Below are positions 1 through 6,734 of a stretch of DNA of 12,286 bases, in pieces. The DNA is taken from NCBI GenBank assembly GCA_027424065.1, contig DAIBYH010000015.1, positions 1-12,286 of the forward strand, given 5' to 3'. How positions within the stretch are numbered: the stretch's first letter is position 1; every line of letters begins with the position of its first letter. The position numbers and the translations under genes were made by a program. Origin of the DNA: Candidatus Parcubacteria bacterium. GTDB lineage: Bacteria; Patescibacteriota; Minisyncoccia; UBA6257; 2-01-FULL-56-20. Under the pieces are notes generated by a model. It did no database searches and was not told the DNA's origin. It saw only the letters and a list, made by a program, of their open reading frames with translations.

Positions 1-886
1 GCATAAAGACGATCCCGAGAAGCGCGGCAATACTTGCGCCGCGCGTGAGGATCATGCTTTTCACGAGACCGAAATGCCGATCGAACCACGGCGCCGTGAG
101 CAGGGCAAAAGATCCAATGATGCTGCTTGTTGCCGCTGCGAAAGAAAGCGATGCTTCCGGAGCATGGAATCTGAGAATAAGGAAAGGGATAAGGAAGGGG
201 ATCGCAAGTCCCTGCGAAAAGCCGTTCAAGATGCCGGTCACGGAAAAATTACGCAGGGCCGCCCTGCTTTCTTCATTGATCGGCACCGGCATCGGCAGGA
301 ACGCCTTTTGGGGCAGAAGCACGATCGGGATCAGAGAAAGGAATGATGCCGCAACACCGAGAAGGAAGAGCGGTTCCGTGGCAACGATCCCGGAGAGGCC
401 GACCCCTGCCGCTGCGCCGAATCCCGCAATGAACGTCAGGAATGCATAGGTCTCCGTCCGCTGTTCGTCCGGAATGAGGTGGGCGACGAGCGCTCCCTGG
501 ATCGGCGCGGCGATGCCGCCCGATCCGCCGCCGGCCATGGATCCGGTGGCCGCGACGCCGGCGAGCGCGCTTGCGATAAGGACGATCGCGAAATTGTGCG
601 GTAGGACGGCGAGCATGAGGAGGCCGAATGCAAGGAGGGATACGACGATCAATGTGAGGATCCGCGTGGGACGGCGGTCGAACCATGCGCCGACAATAAA
701 TCCGGCACCGGCCGAAGCGACGGTGCCGACGGCGTAAAAGATGCCGAGCAGGAGCTCCCCGTGCGGAAATGAAGAAAGCACGAAATAGGGAAAGGCCACG
801 ACGAGCGTTCCTGCCGCAATGCCGCGGAGAATGCGGAAAAAGAAAAGCTGCACGAAGCCGTCCTCCTGCCAGAGCTCTTTTCTCAT
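1..886 (-). CDS. MFS transporter, 3' end cut by window edge
   Basis: A major facilitator superfamily permease, an inner-membrane secondary transporter; the substrate cannot be read from sequence. The visible 295 residues begin MRKELWQEDGFVQLFFFRIL and contain about eight to nine hydrophobic helices. The diagnostic loop 2-3 motif is present as GAWFDRRPTR (residues about 66-75), matching the family GxxxDRxGRR pattern. A related WFDRHFGLVKS loop follows a later helix, as expected for the repeated half of the fold. The central part holds a Gly/Ala-rich helix (residues about 108-128) followed by HLIPDEQRTETYAF, which resembles the loop before the second half. The C-terminus lies off the left edge. 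The ATG at 886-884 is chosen because a TATACT box ends 7 nt upstream and no Shine-Dalgarno site precedes it. It is divergent from the P-type ATPase. Family call firm, specificity unknown. Confidence 0.85.
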   Translation of the reverse strand, partial: MRKELWQEDGFVQLFFFRILRGIAAGTLVVAFPYFVLSSFPHGELLLGIFYAVGTVASAGAGFIVGAWFDRRPTRILTLIVVSLLAFGLLMLAVLPHNFAIVLIASALAGVAATGSMAGGGSGGIAAPIQGALVAHLIPDEQRTETYAFLTFIAGFGAAAGVGLSGIVATEPLFLLGVAASFLSLIPIVLLPQKAFLPMPVPINEESRAALRNFSVTGILNGFSQGLAIPFLIPFLILRFHAPEASLSFAAATSSIIGSFALLTAPWFDRHFGLVKSMILTRGASIAALLGIVFM

Positions 887-960
887 AGTGACCAGTATAC
901 CCGATGCGTCGCCGTTCGGGAACCGATTGAGTTCCGACGCGGCGGAGATATACTGAATAC
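887..960. promoter_or_regulatory. Divergent leaderless promoter pair (MFS / P-type ATPase)
   Basis: Plus strand: TTGAGT (927-932), 16 bp spacer, TATACT (949-954), then 6 nt to the ATG at 961. Minus strand: TATACT (899-894), then 7 nt to the ATG at 886; its -35 is poor. Transcription would start at or beside each ATG, so both mRNAs are predicted to be leaderless, and neither gene has a GGAGG-like site. A short inverted repeat, GGAAC (919-923) and GTTCC (931-935), overlaps the plus -35 and could be an operator; this last point is weak. Confidence 0.6.
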
Positions 961-2850
961 ATGGCATCCATTCTTGCGCTTATCGCACTCCGGGCATTTC
1001 TTGTCGCTGTATTTCTCGGAGTGGGACGGCTTTCCCTTCCCGTGCCGGTCCTCTCGGTCGCGGCGGCTCTTTTGCTCGGCGGAGCGCTCTTCCCGACGCT
1101 CCGCAACATCACCCGCGGCCTCCTGCATCGCACGATCGATCCCGCGCTTCCTGTGGTCATCACGATCGCCATTCTGATCGGCATCCGCGCCTTTTCTACA
1201 GCGGGCATTTTCGTCCTCATCCTGCTCTTTGGCGACCTGATCAAGAACATCATCAACCGGAAGATCCGGGAATCGCTTGAACGCCTGACCGTCTATCTTC
1301 CGCATACCGGCTTCATCAAGGAAGGAGGCGCCGTGAAGGAGATTCCGCTCGCAGACATCAAGGTGGGCGATATCGTGGCGGTATCGCCGGGCGCACGGGT
1401 TCCCGTGGACGGTACGCTTCTCGCGCAGCACGCGCTCTTCGATGAATCCGTCATAACGGGCGAATCCAAACCGATAGCGAAGCGCGCCGGCGACACCATT
1501 CCCGCGGGCGCCATCAACATGAGCGATTATGTTGAGCTTTCCGCGGCGCGGACGAGCGAGCATTCCGCCATTGCAGAGATCCGGAAATTGGTGGAGGACG
1601 CTGAAAAGAAGAAGGCGCCGCTCGCAAAGTTCATCGACCGATATGCGTTCTGGACGGTCACCGTGGTCGGCATTCTCTCGGTCGGCGTTTTTCTGTTCAC
1701 GCACAGTATTGATCGCGCCCTCGCGCTCTGGATCGCTATGGTCCCGGTCATCTTCGCGCTCATCGGTCCGATCGCCATCAGTATCGGCATCACGGCCGCA
1801 GCGCGGATCGGGATCCTCGTCAAGAACACCGAGGCCGTAGAAAATCTTACCAAGCTGCGGAAGCTCGTGTTCGATAAGACCGGAACTTTGACGACGGGGC
1901 ATCCGCAGGTCAAAGAGGTCGTTCCCTACGGCACGCCGGCCCTTGCCGAACGGGATCTCCTCGCGCTCGCGGCGGCTCTCGAGGAGCGTTCCGAACATCG
2001 TCTCGGAAAAGCGATCATTGCGCGGGCAAAAGATCTTGGCATCACGTATCCTTCGCCGGAGAATGTGCACGTAATAGAAGGGGAAGGCATCGAAGGCGCG
2101 GCGTCCGGCGCTTCGGTCGTGGTCGGAAATCTCGGCCTCATGCGCGACCGGGAAATACGCCTTGATCCCGGCATTGAACAGGACCTGCGCAATCGGGCGG
2201 TTATCGGGGAAACACCCGTCCTTGTCGCGGTGAACGGGAAGCTTGCCGGAGGCATTTTCATGGCGGACCGGCCGCGGCCGGAAACGCCGGAAGCGATCCG
2301 CGAGCTCAAGGGCCTGCACTACGAACTCGCCATGCTTACGGGCGATGAGACCGCGGTCGGATTGCGGATCGCGGAAGAGGTCGGGCTCGCGCCCGGCGAC
2401 GTAAAGGCGGAACTCAAACCGGAGGACAAGGTCCGTCTGATCCAGGAGATGGAACGCACCGAAAAAGTAGCAATGGTGGGGGATGGTATCAATGATGCCC
2501 CGGCGCTTTCCGGCGCCACGGTCGGCATCGCGATGGGCATGGGAGGGACGGATCTGGCGACGAATGCGGCGAGCATCGTGCTCGTAAAAGAGGACTTCCG
2601 CGACATTCCGGTGATCATGCGGCAGTCGCGCTTCATCATCCGCGTCATCAAAGAGAATCTCGTGGCGGCGACGGCGATCCATGTGGTCGCAGGGGCGCTC
2701 GCCGTCATCGGTGCGATCACGGTCGTACAGAGCGCGTTCTTCCACGAGGCAAGTTCCGTGCTTGTCCTCATGAACACGGCGCGCCTGTTCTCCATCAGCC
2801 GCAACGGTTCGTCCGTCAGGACCGGGAGCGTTCCCGCGGCGTCGGCCTGA
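961..2850 (+). CDS. P1B-like heavy-metal-type P-type ATPase with VPV instead of CPC/SPC
   Basis: A 629-residue cation-transporting P-type ATPase of the inner membrane. In order: about four N-terminal helices (residues 3-96), actuator domain with TGES (166-169), helices, phosphorylation loop DKTGTLT with Asp305, nucleotide domain with SEHR (344-347), the TGD segment, GDGINDAP (507-514), and two C-terminal helices ending in HEASS (H595-E596). Topology and the SEH motif match the P1B group (CopA, ZntA, CoaT). The N-terminal metal-binding domain is absent. The transmembrane metal motif, normally CPC or SPC, reads V261-P262-V263, and the usual SEHP reads SEHR. The HEASS near the end resembles the HEGSS/T of CoaT-like P1B-4 pumps. 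The catalytic residues are intact, so an active pump is likely, but the ion cannot be predicted from the usual rules. The ATG sits 6 nt after a TATACT box. The 3' end overlaps the next, convergent gene by 35 nt. Confidence 0.9.
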   Translation: MASILALIALRAFLVAVFLGVGRLSLPVPVLSVAAALLLGGALFPTLRNITRGLLHRTIDPALPVVITIAILIGIRAFSTAGIFVLILLFGDLIKNIINRKIRESLERLTVYLPHTGFIKEGGAVKEIPLADIKVGDIVAVSPGARVPVDGTLLAQHALFDESVITGESKPIAKRAGDTIPAGAINMSDYVELSAARTSEHSAIAEIRKLVEDAEKKKAPLAKFIDRYAFWTVTVVGILSVGVFLFTHSIDRALALWIAMVPVIFALIGPIAISIGITAAARIGILVKNTEAVENLTKLRKLVFDKTGTLTTGHPQVKEVVPYGTPALAERDLLALAAALEERSEHRLGKAIIARAKDLGITYPSPENVHVIEGEGIEGAASGASVVVGNLGLMRDREIRLDPGIEQDLRNRAVIGETPVLVAVNGKLAGGIFMADRPRPETPEAIRELKGLHYELAMLTGDETAVGLRIAEEVGLAPGDVKAELKPEDKVRLIQEMERTEKVAMVGDGINDAPALSGATVGIAMGMGGTDLATNAASIVLVKEDFRDIPVIMRQSRFIIRVIKENLVAATAIHVVAGALAVIGAITVVQSAFFHEASSVLVLMNTARLFSISRNGSSVRTGSVPAASA

Positions 2851-3280
2851 AGCAGTTCATGAAATAGAGCGAGAGCCATTGCGCCGCAATGGAGGCCGCG
2901 ATGATCCCGACGCTCCATTGCGAAAGAAAACGGAAGAATACTTCGGGAAAGATGGAGGCAACGATGCCGAATCCTATGGAAGCGCCGCAGATCGGCGCCG
3001 CAATGCCGCAGACCTGGAGCGCCGACAGACCGAGAGCGACGGCGACAATGCCGAGCACCGAGGTCCGATAGGTCCGTGCGAGCGCAATGCGTTCCTTGAT
3101 ATTGCGGATGATGCAGGTGATCGTGAGAGCGAGCGATGCGGTGAAGATGACAGCGAGGAGGAGGTACCACCCCTGCAGCATGCTGTGCGGGACCAGAAAC
3201 CAGGCCAGAAGGAATGTCGCGGTGAAGACAATGACGCAATAAACGCTCGAAAAAAGGTGCGCGAGGAATGTTTTTTTCAT
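2816..3280 (-). CDS. Small polytopic membrane protein with CGIAAPICG motif, unknown function
   Basis: A 154-residue protein that I do not recognise. It has four hydrophobic helices (about 8-30, 37-58, 74-100 and 105-140), a basic loop after helix 2 (RNIKERIALARTYR) and a basic tail. Helix 3 runs into CGIAAPICG, placing C91 and C98 near a helix end with a proline between them; such a pair could bind metal or form a disulfide, but this is inference. The start is the ATG at 3280-3278 (MKKTFLAHLF); reading further upstream would need a TTG at 3343 inside the aldolase. No clear Shine-Dalgarno site is present. It converges on the ATPase with a 35-nt overlap and is divergent from the aldolase with a 51-bp gap, so it is probably transcribed alone. 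A functional link to the metal pump is possible but unsupported beyond adjacency. Confidence 0.75.
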   Translation of the reverse strand: MKKTFLAHLFSSVYCVIVFTATFLLAWFLVPHSMLQGWYLLLAVIFTASLALTITCIIRNIKERIALARTYRTSVLGIVAVALGLSALQVCGIAAPICGASIGFGIVASIFPEVFFRFLSQWSVGIIAASIAAQWLSLYFMNCFRPTPRERSRS

Positions 3281-3294
3281 GGCAGGATGATGTG

Positions 3295-3331
3295 TTACAA
3301 TGGAAGCAACAATCACATTATAAAGAATCTT
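3295..3331 (+). promoter_or_regulatory. Leaderless promoter of the class I aldolase gene
   Basis: TTACAA (3295-3300), 18 bp spacer, TATAAA (3319-3324), then 7 nt to the ATG at 3332. The predicted start of transcription falls on or next to the ATG and there is no Shine-Dalgarno site, the same layout as upstream of the ATPase. Confidence 0.55.
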
Positions 3332-4360
3332 ATGGATATTCAAAAATTGCGGGCAACGGCAGCGGAAATGATGGTCGAAGGAAAGGGGCTGCTCGCCATG
3401 GACGAGAGTACGCCGAGCTGCAACAAGCGTTTTGCGGAATACGGCATTCCGGAGACCGAGGCGGCGCGGCGGGACTGGCGGGACCTCATCATTACGACCC
3501 CGGGTCTCGGGAGCTATGTGAGCGGCGCCATTTTATATGATGAAACCATCCGTCAAAAAAAACTTGACGGGACTCCCTTTGTGGACGCGCTTCGCGCCGA
3601 GGGCATCATTCCCGGCATCAAGGTGGATGCCGGCGCAAAGGATATGGCTGGTTTTCCCGGAGAGAAGCTGACGGAGGGACTTGACGGGCTTGCTGCCCGT
3701 CTCCAGGAATACGCCGGCATGGGTGCGCGTTTCGCAAAATGGCGGGCGGTGATCAGGATCGGAGAGGGCATCCCGACGCAGGGCTGTATTGATGCGAATA
3801 CGCACATGCTCGCGCGGTATGCCGCCGTCTGCCAGGAGGCCGGTATTGTTCCGATGGTGGAACCCGAGGTTCTCATGGACGGGGATCATACCATAGAGCG
3901 CTGCGCCGAGGTGACGGAGAATGTGCTTCGGACCCTCTTCGGACAGCTCGCGCTCCAGAACGTGGATGTGAGCGGTATCATTCTGAAGCCGAACATGGTC
4001 CTTGCCGGAAAAGATTGTCCGGTACAGCCGGGCATCGAAGAAACCGCCGATGCCACGGTAAACTGCTTTTTGAAGGTCGTTCCTCCGCAGGTTCCCGGCA
4101 TTGCGTTCCTTTCGGGAGGCCAATCAGGAGAGCTTGCGGCCGCACGGCTGAATGCCATGAATGTGCGTTTTAAAGGAAAAATGCCATGGACGCTCACTTT
4201 TTCCTATTCCCGGGCGATCCAGTATCCCGCACTCGGCATTTGGAGCGGAAAAGCGGAGAATGTTGCTGCTGCCCAGAAAGCATTGCTTCATCGGGCCCAT
4301 TGCAACAGCGCAGCCCGTCGGGGCGAATACAACGACAGCATTGAGCAGGGGACGGAATAG
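3332..4360 (+). CDS. Fructose-bisphosphate aldolase, class I (animal/plant type)
   Basis: A 342-residue cytosolic enzyme that splits fructose 1,6-bisphosphate into dihydroxyacetone phosphate and glyceraldehyde 3-phosphate by a Schiff-base mechanism. It matches the eukaryotic-type class I family along its whole length. GKGLLAMDESTPS (residues 18-29) carries the active-site Asp24. K97 lies in GIKVDAG and K136 in FAKWRAV. PMVEPEVLMDGDH (174-186) carries the catalytic Glu177. IILKPNM (216-222) carries the Schiff-base Lys219. FLSGGQSG (259-266) and SYSRAIQ bind phosphate. Length is close to the usual 340-365. An open frame continues about 150 codons upstream, but it lies over the minus-strand membrane gene and lacks family similarity, so the ATG at 3332, 7 nt after a TATAAA box, is taken. 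The last residues (DSIEQGTE) depart from the family's usual C-terminal Tyr. The stop lies 12 nt from the convergent C39-like gene. Confidence 0.93.
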   Translation: MDIQKLRATAAEMMVEGKGLLAMDESTPSCNKRFAEYGIPETEAARRDWRDLIITTPGLGSYVSGAILYDETIRQKKLDGTPFVDALRAEGIIPGIKVDAGAKDMAGFPGEKLTEGLDGLAARLQEYAGMGARFAKWRAVIRIGEGIPTQGCIDANTHMLARYAAVCQEAGIVPMVEPEVLMDGDHTIERCAEVTENVLRTLFGQLALQNVDVSGIILKPNMVLAGKDCPVQPGIEETADATVNCFLKVVPPQVPGIAFLSGGQSGELAAARLNAMNVRFKGKMPWTLTFSYSRAIQYPALGIWSGKAENVAAAQKALLHRAHCNSAARRGEYNDSIEQGTE

Positions 4361-4372
4361 AACGGATCGGTC

Positions 4373-5641
4373 TTAACCGCCGATCGTGACGCGCGCAACG
4401 CTCGAGATCTCCCGCATGGAATAGTGGGCGAGGAAACTGATATCGTTGCCGTTCGGGATGTAGGGATCGCGCATGATGTAGTCGTTACCGCTCTTTTTGA
4501 CGAACACGACAAAGTGTTTACCGCCGTACGCGTTCAGGCCGACGATGACGGGATTTCCGGTGGCAAGCGTGGAATTGATATACGCCTGTTTCCGCGTCGC
4601 GCTCACGCCATCCACATGAATGGTGTAGAGCAGGTAGGCGGGATAGTAGGCGGCGAAATTGCCAGGATTGGAATTGATGGTGACCGGCGTCACATCACGA
4701 TAGCCGTAATGGGTCATGACCATCGCCATGGAGGTGATGAGGCATCCGTCGCTTGCGAGATTATATTTCGTACCATTCAGGGGATCGTTGCCCCATGCCG
4801 TATCGCGCTGATTATAGTAACAGCCCCAGGAATCGCAGGTGGTCTGGCTGCCGACGAGCTTGGAACCTCCGGCATTCTGCGCGAAGGTCGAGAAACTGGC
4901 AAGCTCCGCTTCGGCTTCGGCGAGTAGCTGCTGATAGACCGATTCTTTGGCATTGGTCTCGACGAGCAACTGGGACTTTGACTGTTCCGTTTGCGTGAGC
5001 GATTGCTGCTGGGAAACGAGCGACTGCTGCTGGGATCCGAGCGTGACTTTTTTCTGTTTGAGCGACGACTGGAGATCGGTAAGATTGTTTTCCTGAGCGG
5101 TCAGTTCCTGGATCTTGTTTTGAAATGCTTCCTGGACCTGAAGGGAATTATTAAGATTCGTCCAAACCTCCGTCAGGTCGTTGGCTCCGAGTATCTGCAC
5201 GAGGAGCGACTGGCCGTCCGCTTTCTGCATATTTCGGAGACTCGCCTCAACGGCGGCCTGATCTACGGCGATCGCTTGTTCCGCCTGCGTAATGGCGCTT
5301 CCGGATTGCTGTATCTGGAGTTGGGTGGTGTTGATCTGGCGCTCCGTCAGGGCGACCCGGGTCTCTATTTGTTTGCGCTGGAGATCAAGCGAGTTGATGG
5401 CTGCCTGAAGCGTCTTCTTGTCCGCGCCGACCTGTTTCAATTCGGCCTGATAGGTCGCGATCTGCTGGGTCAGGTTCGCGATCTGCTGATTATTGGCATC
5501 TATCTGCGCCTGGAGCGTACTTGATGCCGTGCTTGTGGCGGTGTCCGCAACGGAAAAACCGGGGAAAAGGGTTATGGCCGCAAAAAGAGCGATGCCGCCG
5601 GTGAAAATGGTTCGTTTGGCGAGAAAGAATGTTCTTTTCAT
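4373..5641 (-). CDS. Secreted coiled-coil protein with C-terminal C39-like cysteine peptidase domain
   Basis: A 422-residue exported protein. Residues 1-33 form a basic, hydrophobic signal peptide (MKRTFFLAKR, then a hydrophobic stretch to about FSVADT). Residues about 41-250 are Gln/Leu-rich heptads predicted to be a long coiled coil, like the helical part of EnvC/PcsB-type cell-wall hydrolase regulators. Residues about 268-398 form a papain-like peptidase C39-type domain: YYNQRDTAWG at its start, Cys300 in SDGCLITSMAM, His376 in GGKHFVVFV and Asp392 in RDPYIPNG form the expected triad. Two further cysteines (C269, C274) flank the domain start and could form a disulfide. The likely role is extracytoplasmic peptidase or amidase work on peptidoglycan or envelope peptides; the substrate is not determinable. 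The ATG at 5641 is the first after a TATAAT box 22 nt upstream. It is divergent from the next envelope gene, with which it may share regulation. Confidence 0.87.
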   Translation of the reverse strand: MKRTFFLAKRTIFTGGIALFAAITLFPGFSVADTATSTASSTLQAQIDANNQQIANLTQQIATYQAELKQVGADKKTLQAAINSLDLQRKQIETRVALTERQINTTQLQIQQSGSAITQAEQAIAVDQAAVEASLRNMQKADGQSLLVQILGANDLTEVWTNLNNSLQVQEAFQNKIQELTAQENNLTDLQSSLKQKKVTLGSQQQSLVSQQQSLTQTEQSKSQLLVETNAKESVYQQLLAEAEAELASFSTFAQNAGGSKLVGSQTTCDSWGCYYNQRDTAWGNDPLNGTKYNLASDGCLITSMAMVMTHYGYRDVTPVTINSNPGNFAAYYPAYLLYTIHVDGVSATRKQAYINSTLATGNPVIVGLNAYGGKHFVVFVKKSGNDYIMRDPYIPNGNDISFLAHYSMREISSVARVTIGG

Positions 5642-5804
5642 AAGGTAGTGCGATACGGGTTCTATTATACCATGAATTTTAGTGTTCGGATACCCCTTTT
5701 GGGCGAGGAAAATGCGCTATAATAAGCAATAGCTCTCAAAGCTCTTTTTATAAAATTAAAACAACGCTCTTTCAGAAAGGTCGTCTTAAATCATTTATTT
5801 CTTT
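5642..5804. promoter_or_regulatory. Divergent promoter region, C39-like gene and bitopic envelope protein gene
   Basis: Minus strand: extended -10 TGG-TATAAT (TATAAT at 5669-5664) with a predicted leader of about 16 nt to the ATG at 5641 and no Shine-Dalgarno site. Plus strand: TATAAT (5718-5723), with transcription expected near 5730 and a leader of about 75 nt that is A/T-rich and carries GCTCT three times (5732-5736, 5741-5745, 5766-5770). A second TATAAA (5749-5754) could be an additional -10. AAGG (5777-5780) is too far from the ATG at 5805 to be an ordinary ribosome site. The leader may have regulatory structure, but I see no known riboswitch. Confidence 0.5.
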
Positions 5805-6584
5805 ATGAAAAAGCTTGTTGTTTTTGCCATCATTGCGTTCGGTGTTTTGGGTTTCGGGGGAGCGGCGCTTCAGGCGCATGCCGCGGCGCAGTCCGCTCCG
5901 TCTTCCGATGCGGCGACCCTGAATCAGGAGCTTGCCGACATGAAAGCCACATTGCTCGGCATGCAGGCACAATTGCAATCCGAAAATACCGCCGTCTCGG
6001 CGCCTGCGGACATTTCCGCAGCCCCGCAAAGCCTTGCTTCGCTGCATGACGCATTGGCTTCCCTGAGTCTTACGCTTGCCGAATTTCAGGCAAGCATAAA
6101 GACCAACGGAAATGCGGTGACGCCGGCCGAAAAGACTGCGGTCACCGCGGCTCTCGGCGGCATACGGGCGGATCTTTCCGGAATGGCGCAGGCCCTTGCA
6201 GGAACAGAGCCTTCCTCTGTTTCTGCTGTTGCGTTGGCCAGCCCGGCATCTTCCGGAAATTCCATTGCTGCTCCGGCGGTTGGTGCCGCGCATTCGGGTA
6301 CGGTTACCGGCAAAAAAGGCCAGGAAGAAACTCAGGTTGCGCAGGTTTCCTCGGTTGCTCCCTGGAGGGCGTGGGCCGCTAAAGAATGGCCGGTCGGGAT
6401 CGTGATCATCGTAGCGCTTCTTGCTGCCATTTGGATGTGGCGCGGAAAGGAGGCAAAGTCGGATGCTCCGATTGCGGCGAGCGCAGCTGCTCCTGCCAAT
6501 CCGAGTTCCACGGTCCAGTCGGTCGCGACGCCCGCGGTCTCGGTTCACGGAAATGCCCCGCAGCACGGAAGCCAGAAAGCATGA
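5805..6584 (+). CDS. Bitopic envelope protein: signal peptide, helical ectodomain, TM helix, Pro/Ala-rich tail
   Basis: A 259-residue protein that I do not recognise. Residues 1-27 are a clear signal peptide (MKKLVVFAIIAFGVLGFGG) with an AHA-AA cleavage-like site. Residues about 36-62 and 76-133 are Ala/Leu/Gln-rich helices with coiled-coil character (LNQELADMKATLLGMQAQLQ). A Ser/Ala/Pro linker (about 137-186) leads to one transmembrane helix, residues 195-212 (WPVGIVIIVALLAAIWMW). It is followed by RGKEAK, placing the last 45 residues, rich in Ala/Pro/Ser/Val, in the cytoplasm. An in-frame TAA at 5787 fixes the start at or after 5790, and the ATG at 5805 fits the signal peptide. It is divergent from the C39-like coiled-coil gene, suggesting a shared surface or cell-wall role. 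A strong terminator follows the stop. Function unknown; the architecture is well supported. Confidence 0.8.
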   Translation: MKKLVVFAIIAFGVLGFGGAALQAHAAAQSAPSSDAATLNQELADMKATLLGMQAQLQSENTAVSAPADISAAPQSLASLHDALASLSLTLAEFQASIKTNGNAVTPAEKTAVTAALGGIRADLSGMAQALAGTEPSSVSAVALASPASSGNSIAAPAVGAAHSGTVTGKKGQEETQVAQVSSVAPWRAWAAKEWPVGIVIIVALLAAIWMWRGKEAKSDAPIAASAAAPANPSSTVQSVATPAVSVHGNAPQHGSQKA

Positions 6585-6607
6585 ACGTGATGATCTAAAA
6601 AACAGAG

Positions 6608-6647
6608 TTCAAACAAAGATCCGCCCCAGGGCGGATTTTTGTTTGAA
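6608..6647 (+). terminator. Rho-independent terminator after the bitopic envelope gene
   Basis: Outer arms TTCAAACAAA (6608-6617) and TTTGTTTGAA (6638-6647) are perfect complements. The inner stem ATCCGCC (6619-6625) pairs with GGCGGAT (6630-6636) around a CCAG loop, followed by TTTTT (6636-6640). The minus strand also gives a T-run beyond the hairpin, so it could work both ways. The next gene's -35 box starts at the very next base. Confidence 0.85.
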
Positions 6648-6676
6648 TGGACAAAAATATGGATCTATGCTATATT
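6648..6676 (+). promoter_or_regulatory. Promoter of the 227-aa gene (TGGACA-17-TATATT)
   Basis: TGGACA (6648-6653), a 17 bp spacer and TATATT (6671-6676), with TG one base before the -10 (an extended -10). It directly abuts the preceding terminator. The same two hexamers with the same spacing recur in front of the MOSC gene on the other strand. Transcription is expected near 6683, giving a leader of about 50 nt to the chosen GTG. Confidence 0.7.
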
Positions 6677-6722
6677 TTGCGGCTGCAGCACCTTGAACAA
6701 CGTTATCGGACAACCGATGACC

Positions 6723-6728
6723 AGGAGG
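6723..6728 (+). promoter_or_regulatory. Shine-Dalgarno site that selects a GTG start
   Basis: AGGAGG lies 6 nt before the GTG at 6735, the ideal distance. It lies directly against the ATG at 6729 (0 nt) and downstream of the ATG at 6717. The other SD-led genes here use 5-9 nt, so GTG 6735 is preferred. Confidence 0.7.
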
Positions 6729-6734
6729 ATGAAC

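Noticed and set aside
883..2745. Very long minus-strand open frame (about 620 codons) opposite the P-type ATPase
   Set aside because: It is rich in Arg, Asp and His with no domain pattern and lies exactly over a gene with all P-type ATPase motifs in the correct frame; a G+C-rich shadow frame.
2879..3331. N-terminal extension of the aldolase by about 150 codons
   Set aside because: The aldolase family begins near MDIQKLRATA, the extension is highly charged without family similarity, and it overlaps the minus-strand membrane gene. A promoter lies right before the ATG at 3332.
4365..4385. Small inverted repeat GATCGG/CCGATC between the convergent aldolase and C39-like genes
   Set aside because: Six-base stem with a nine-base loop and no T-run on either strand; too weak to call a terminator.
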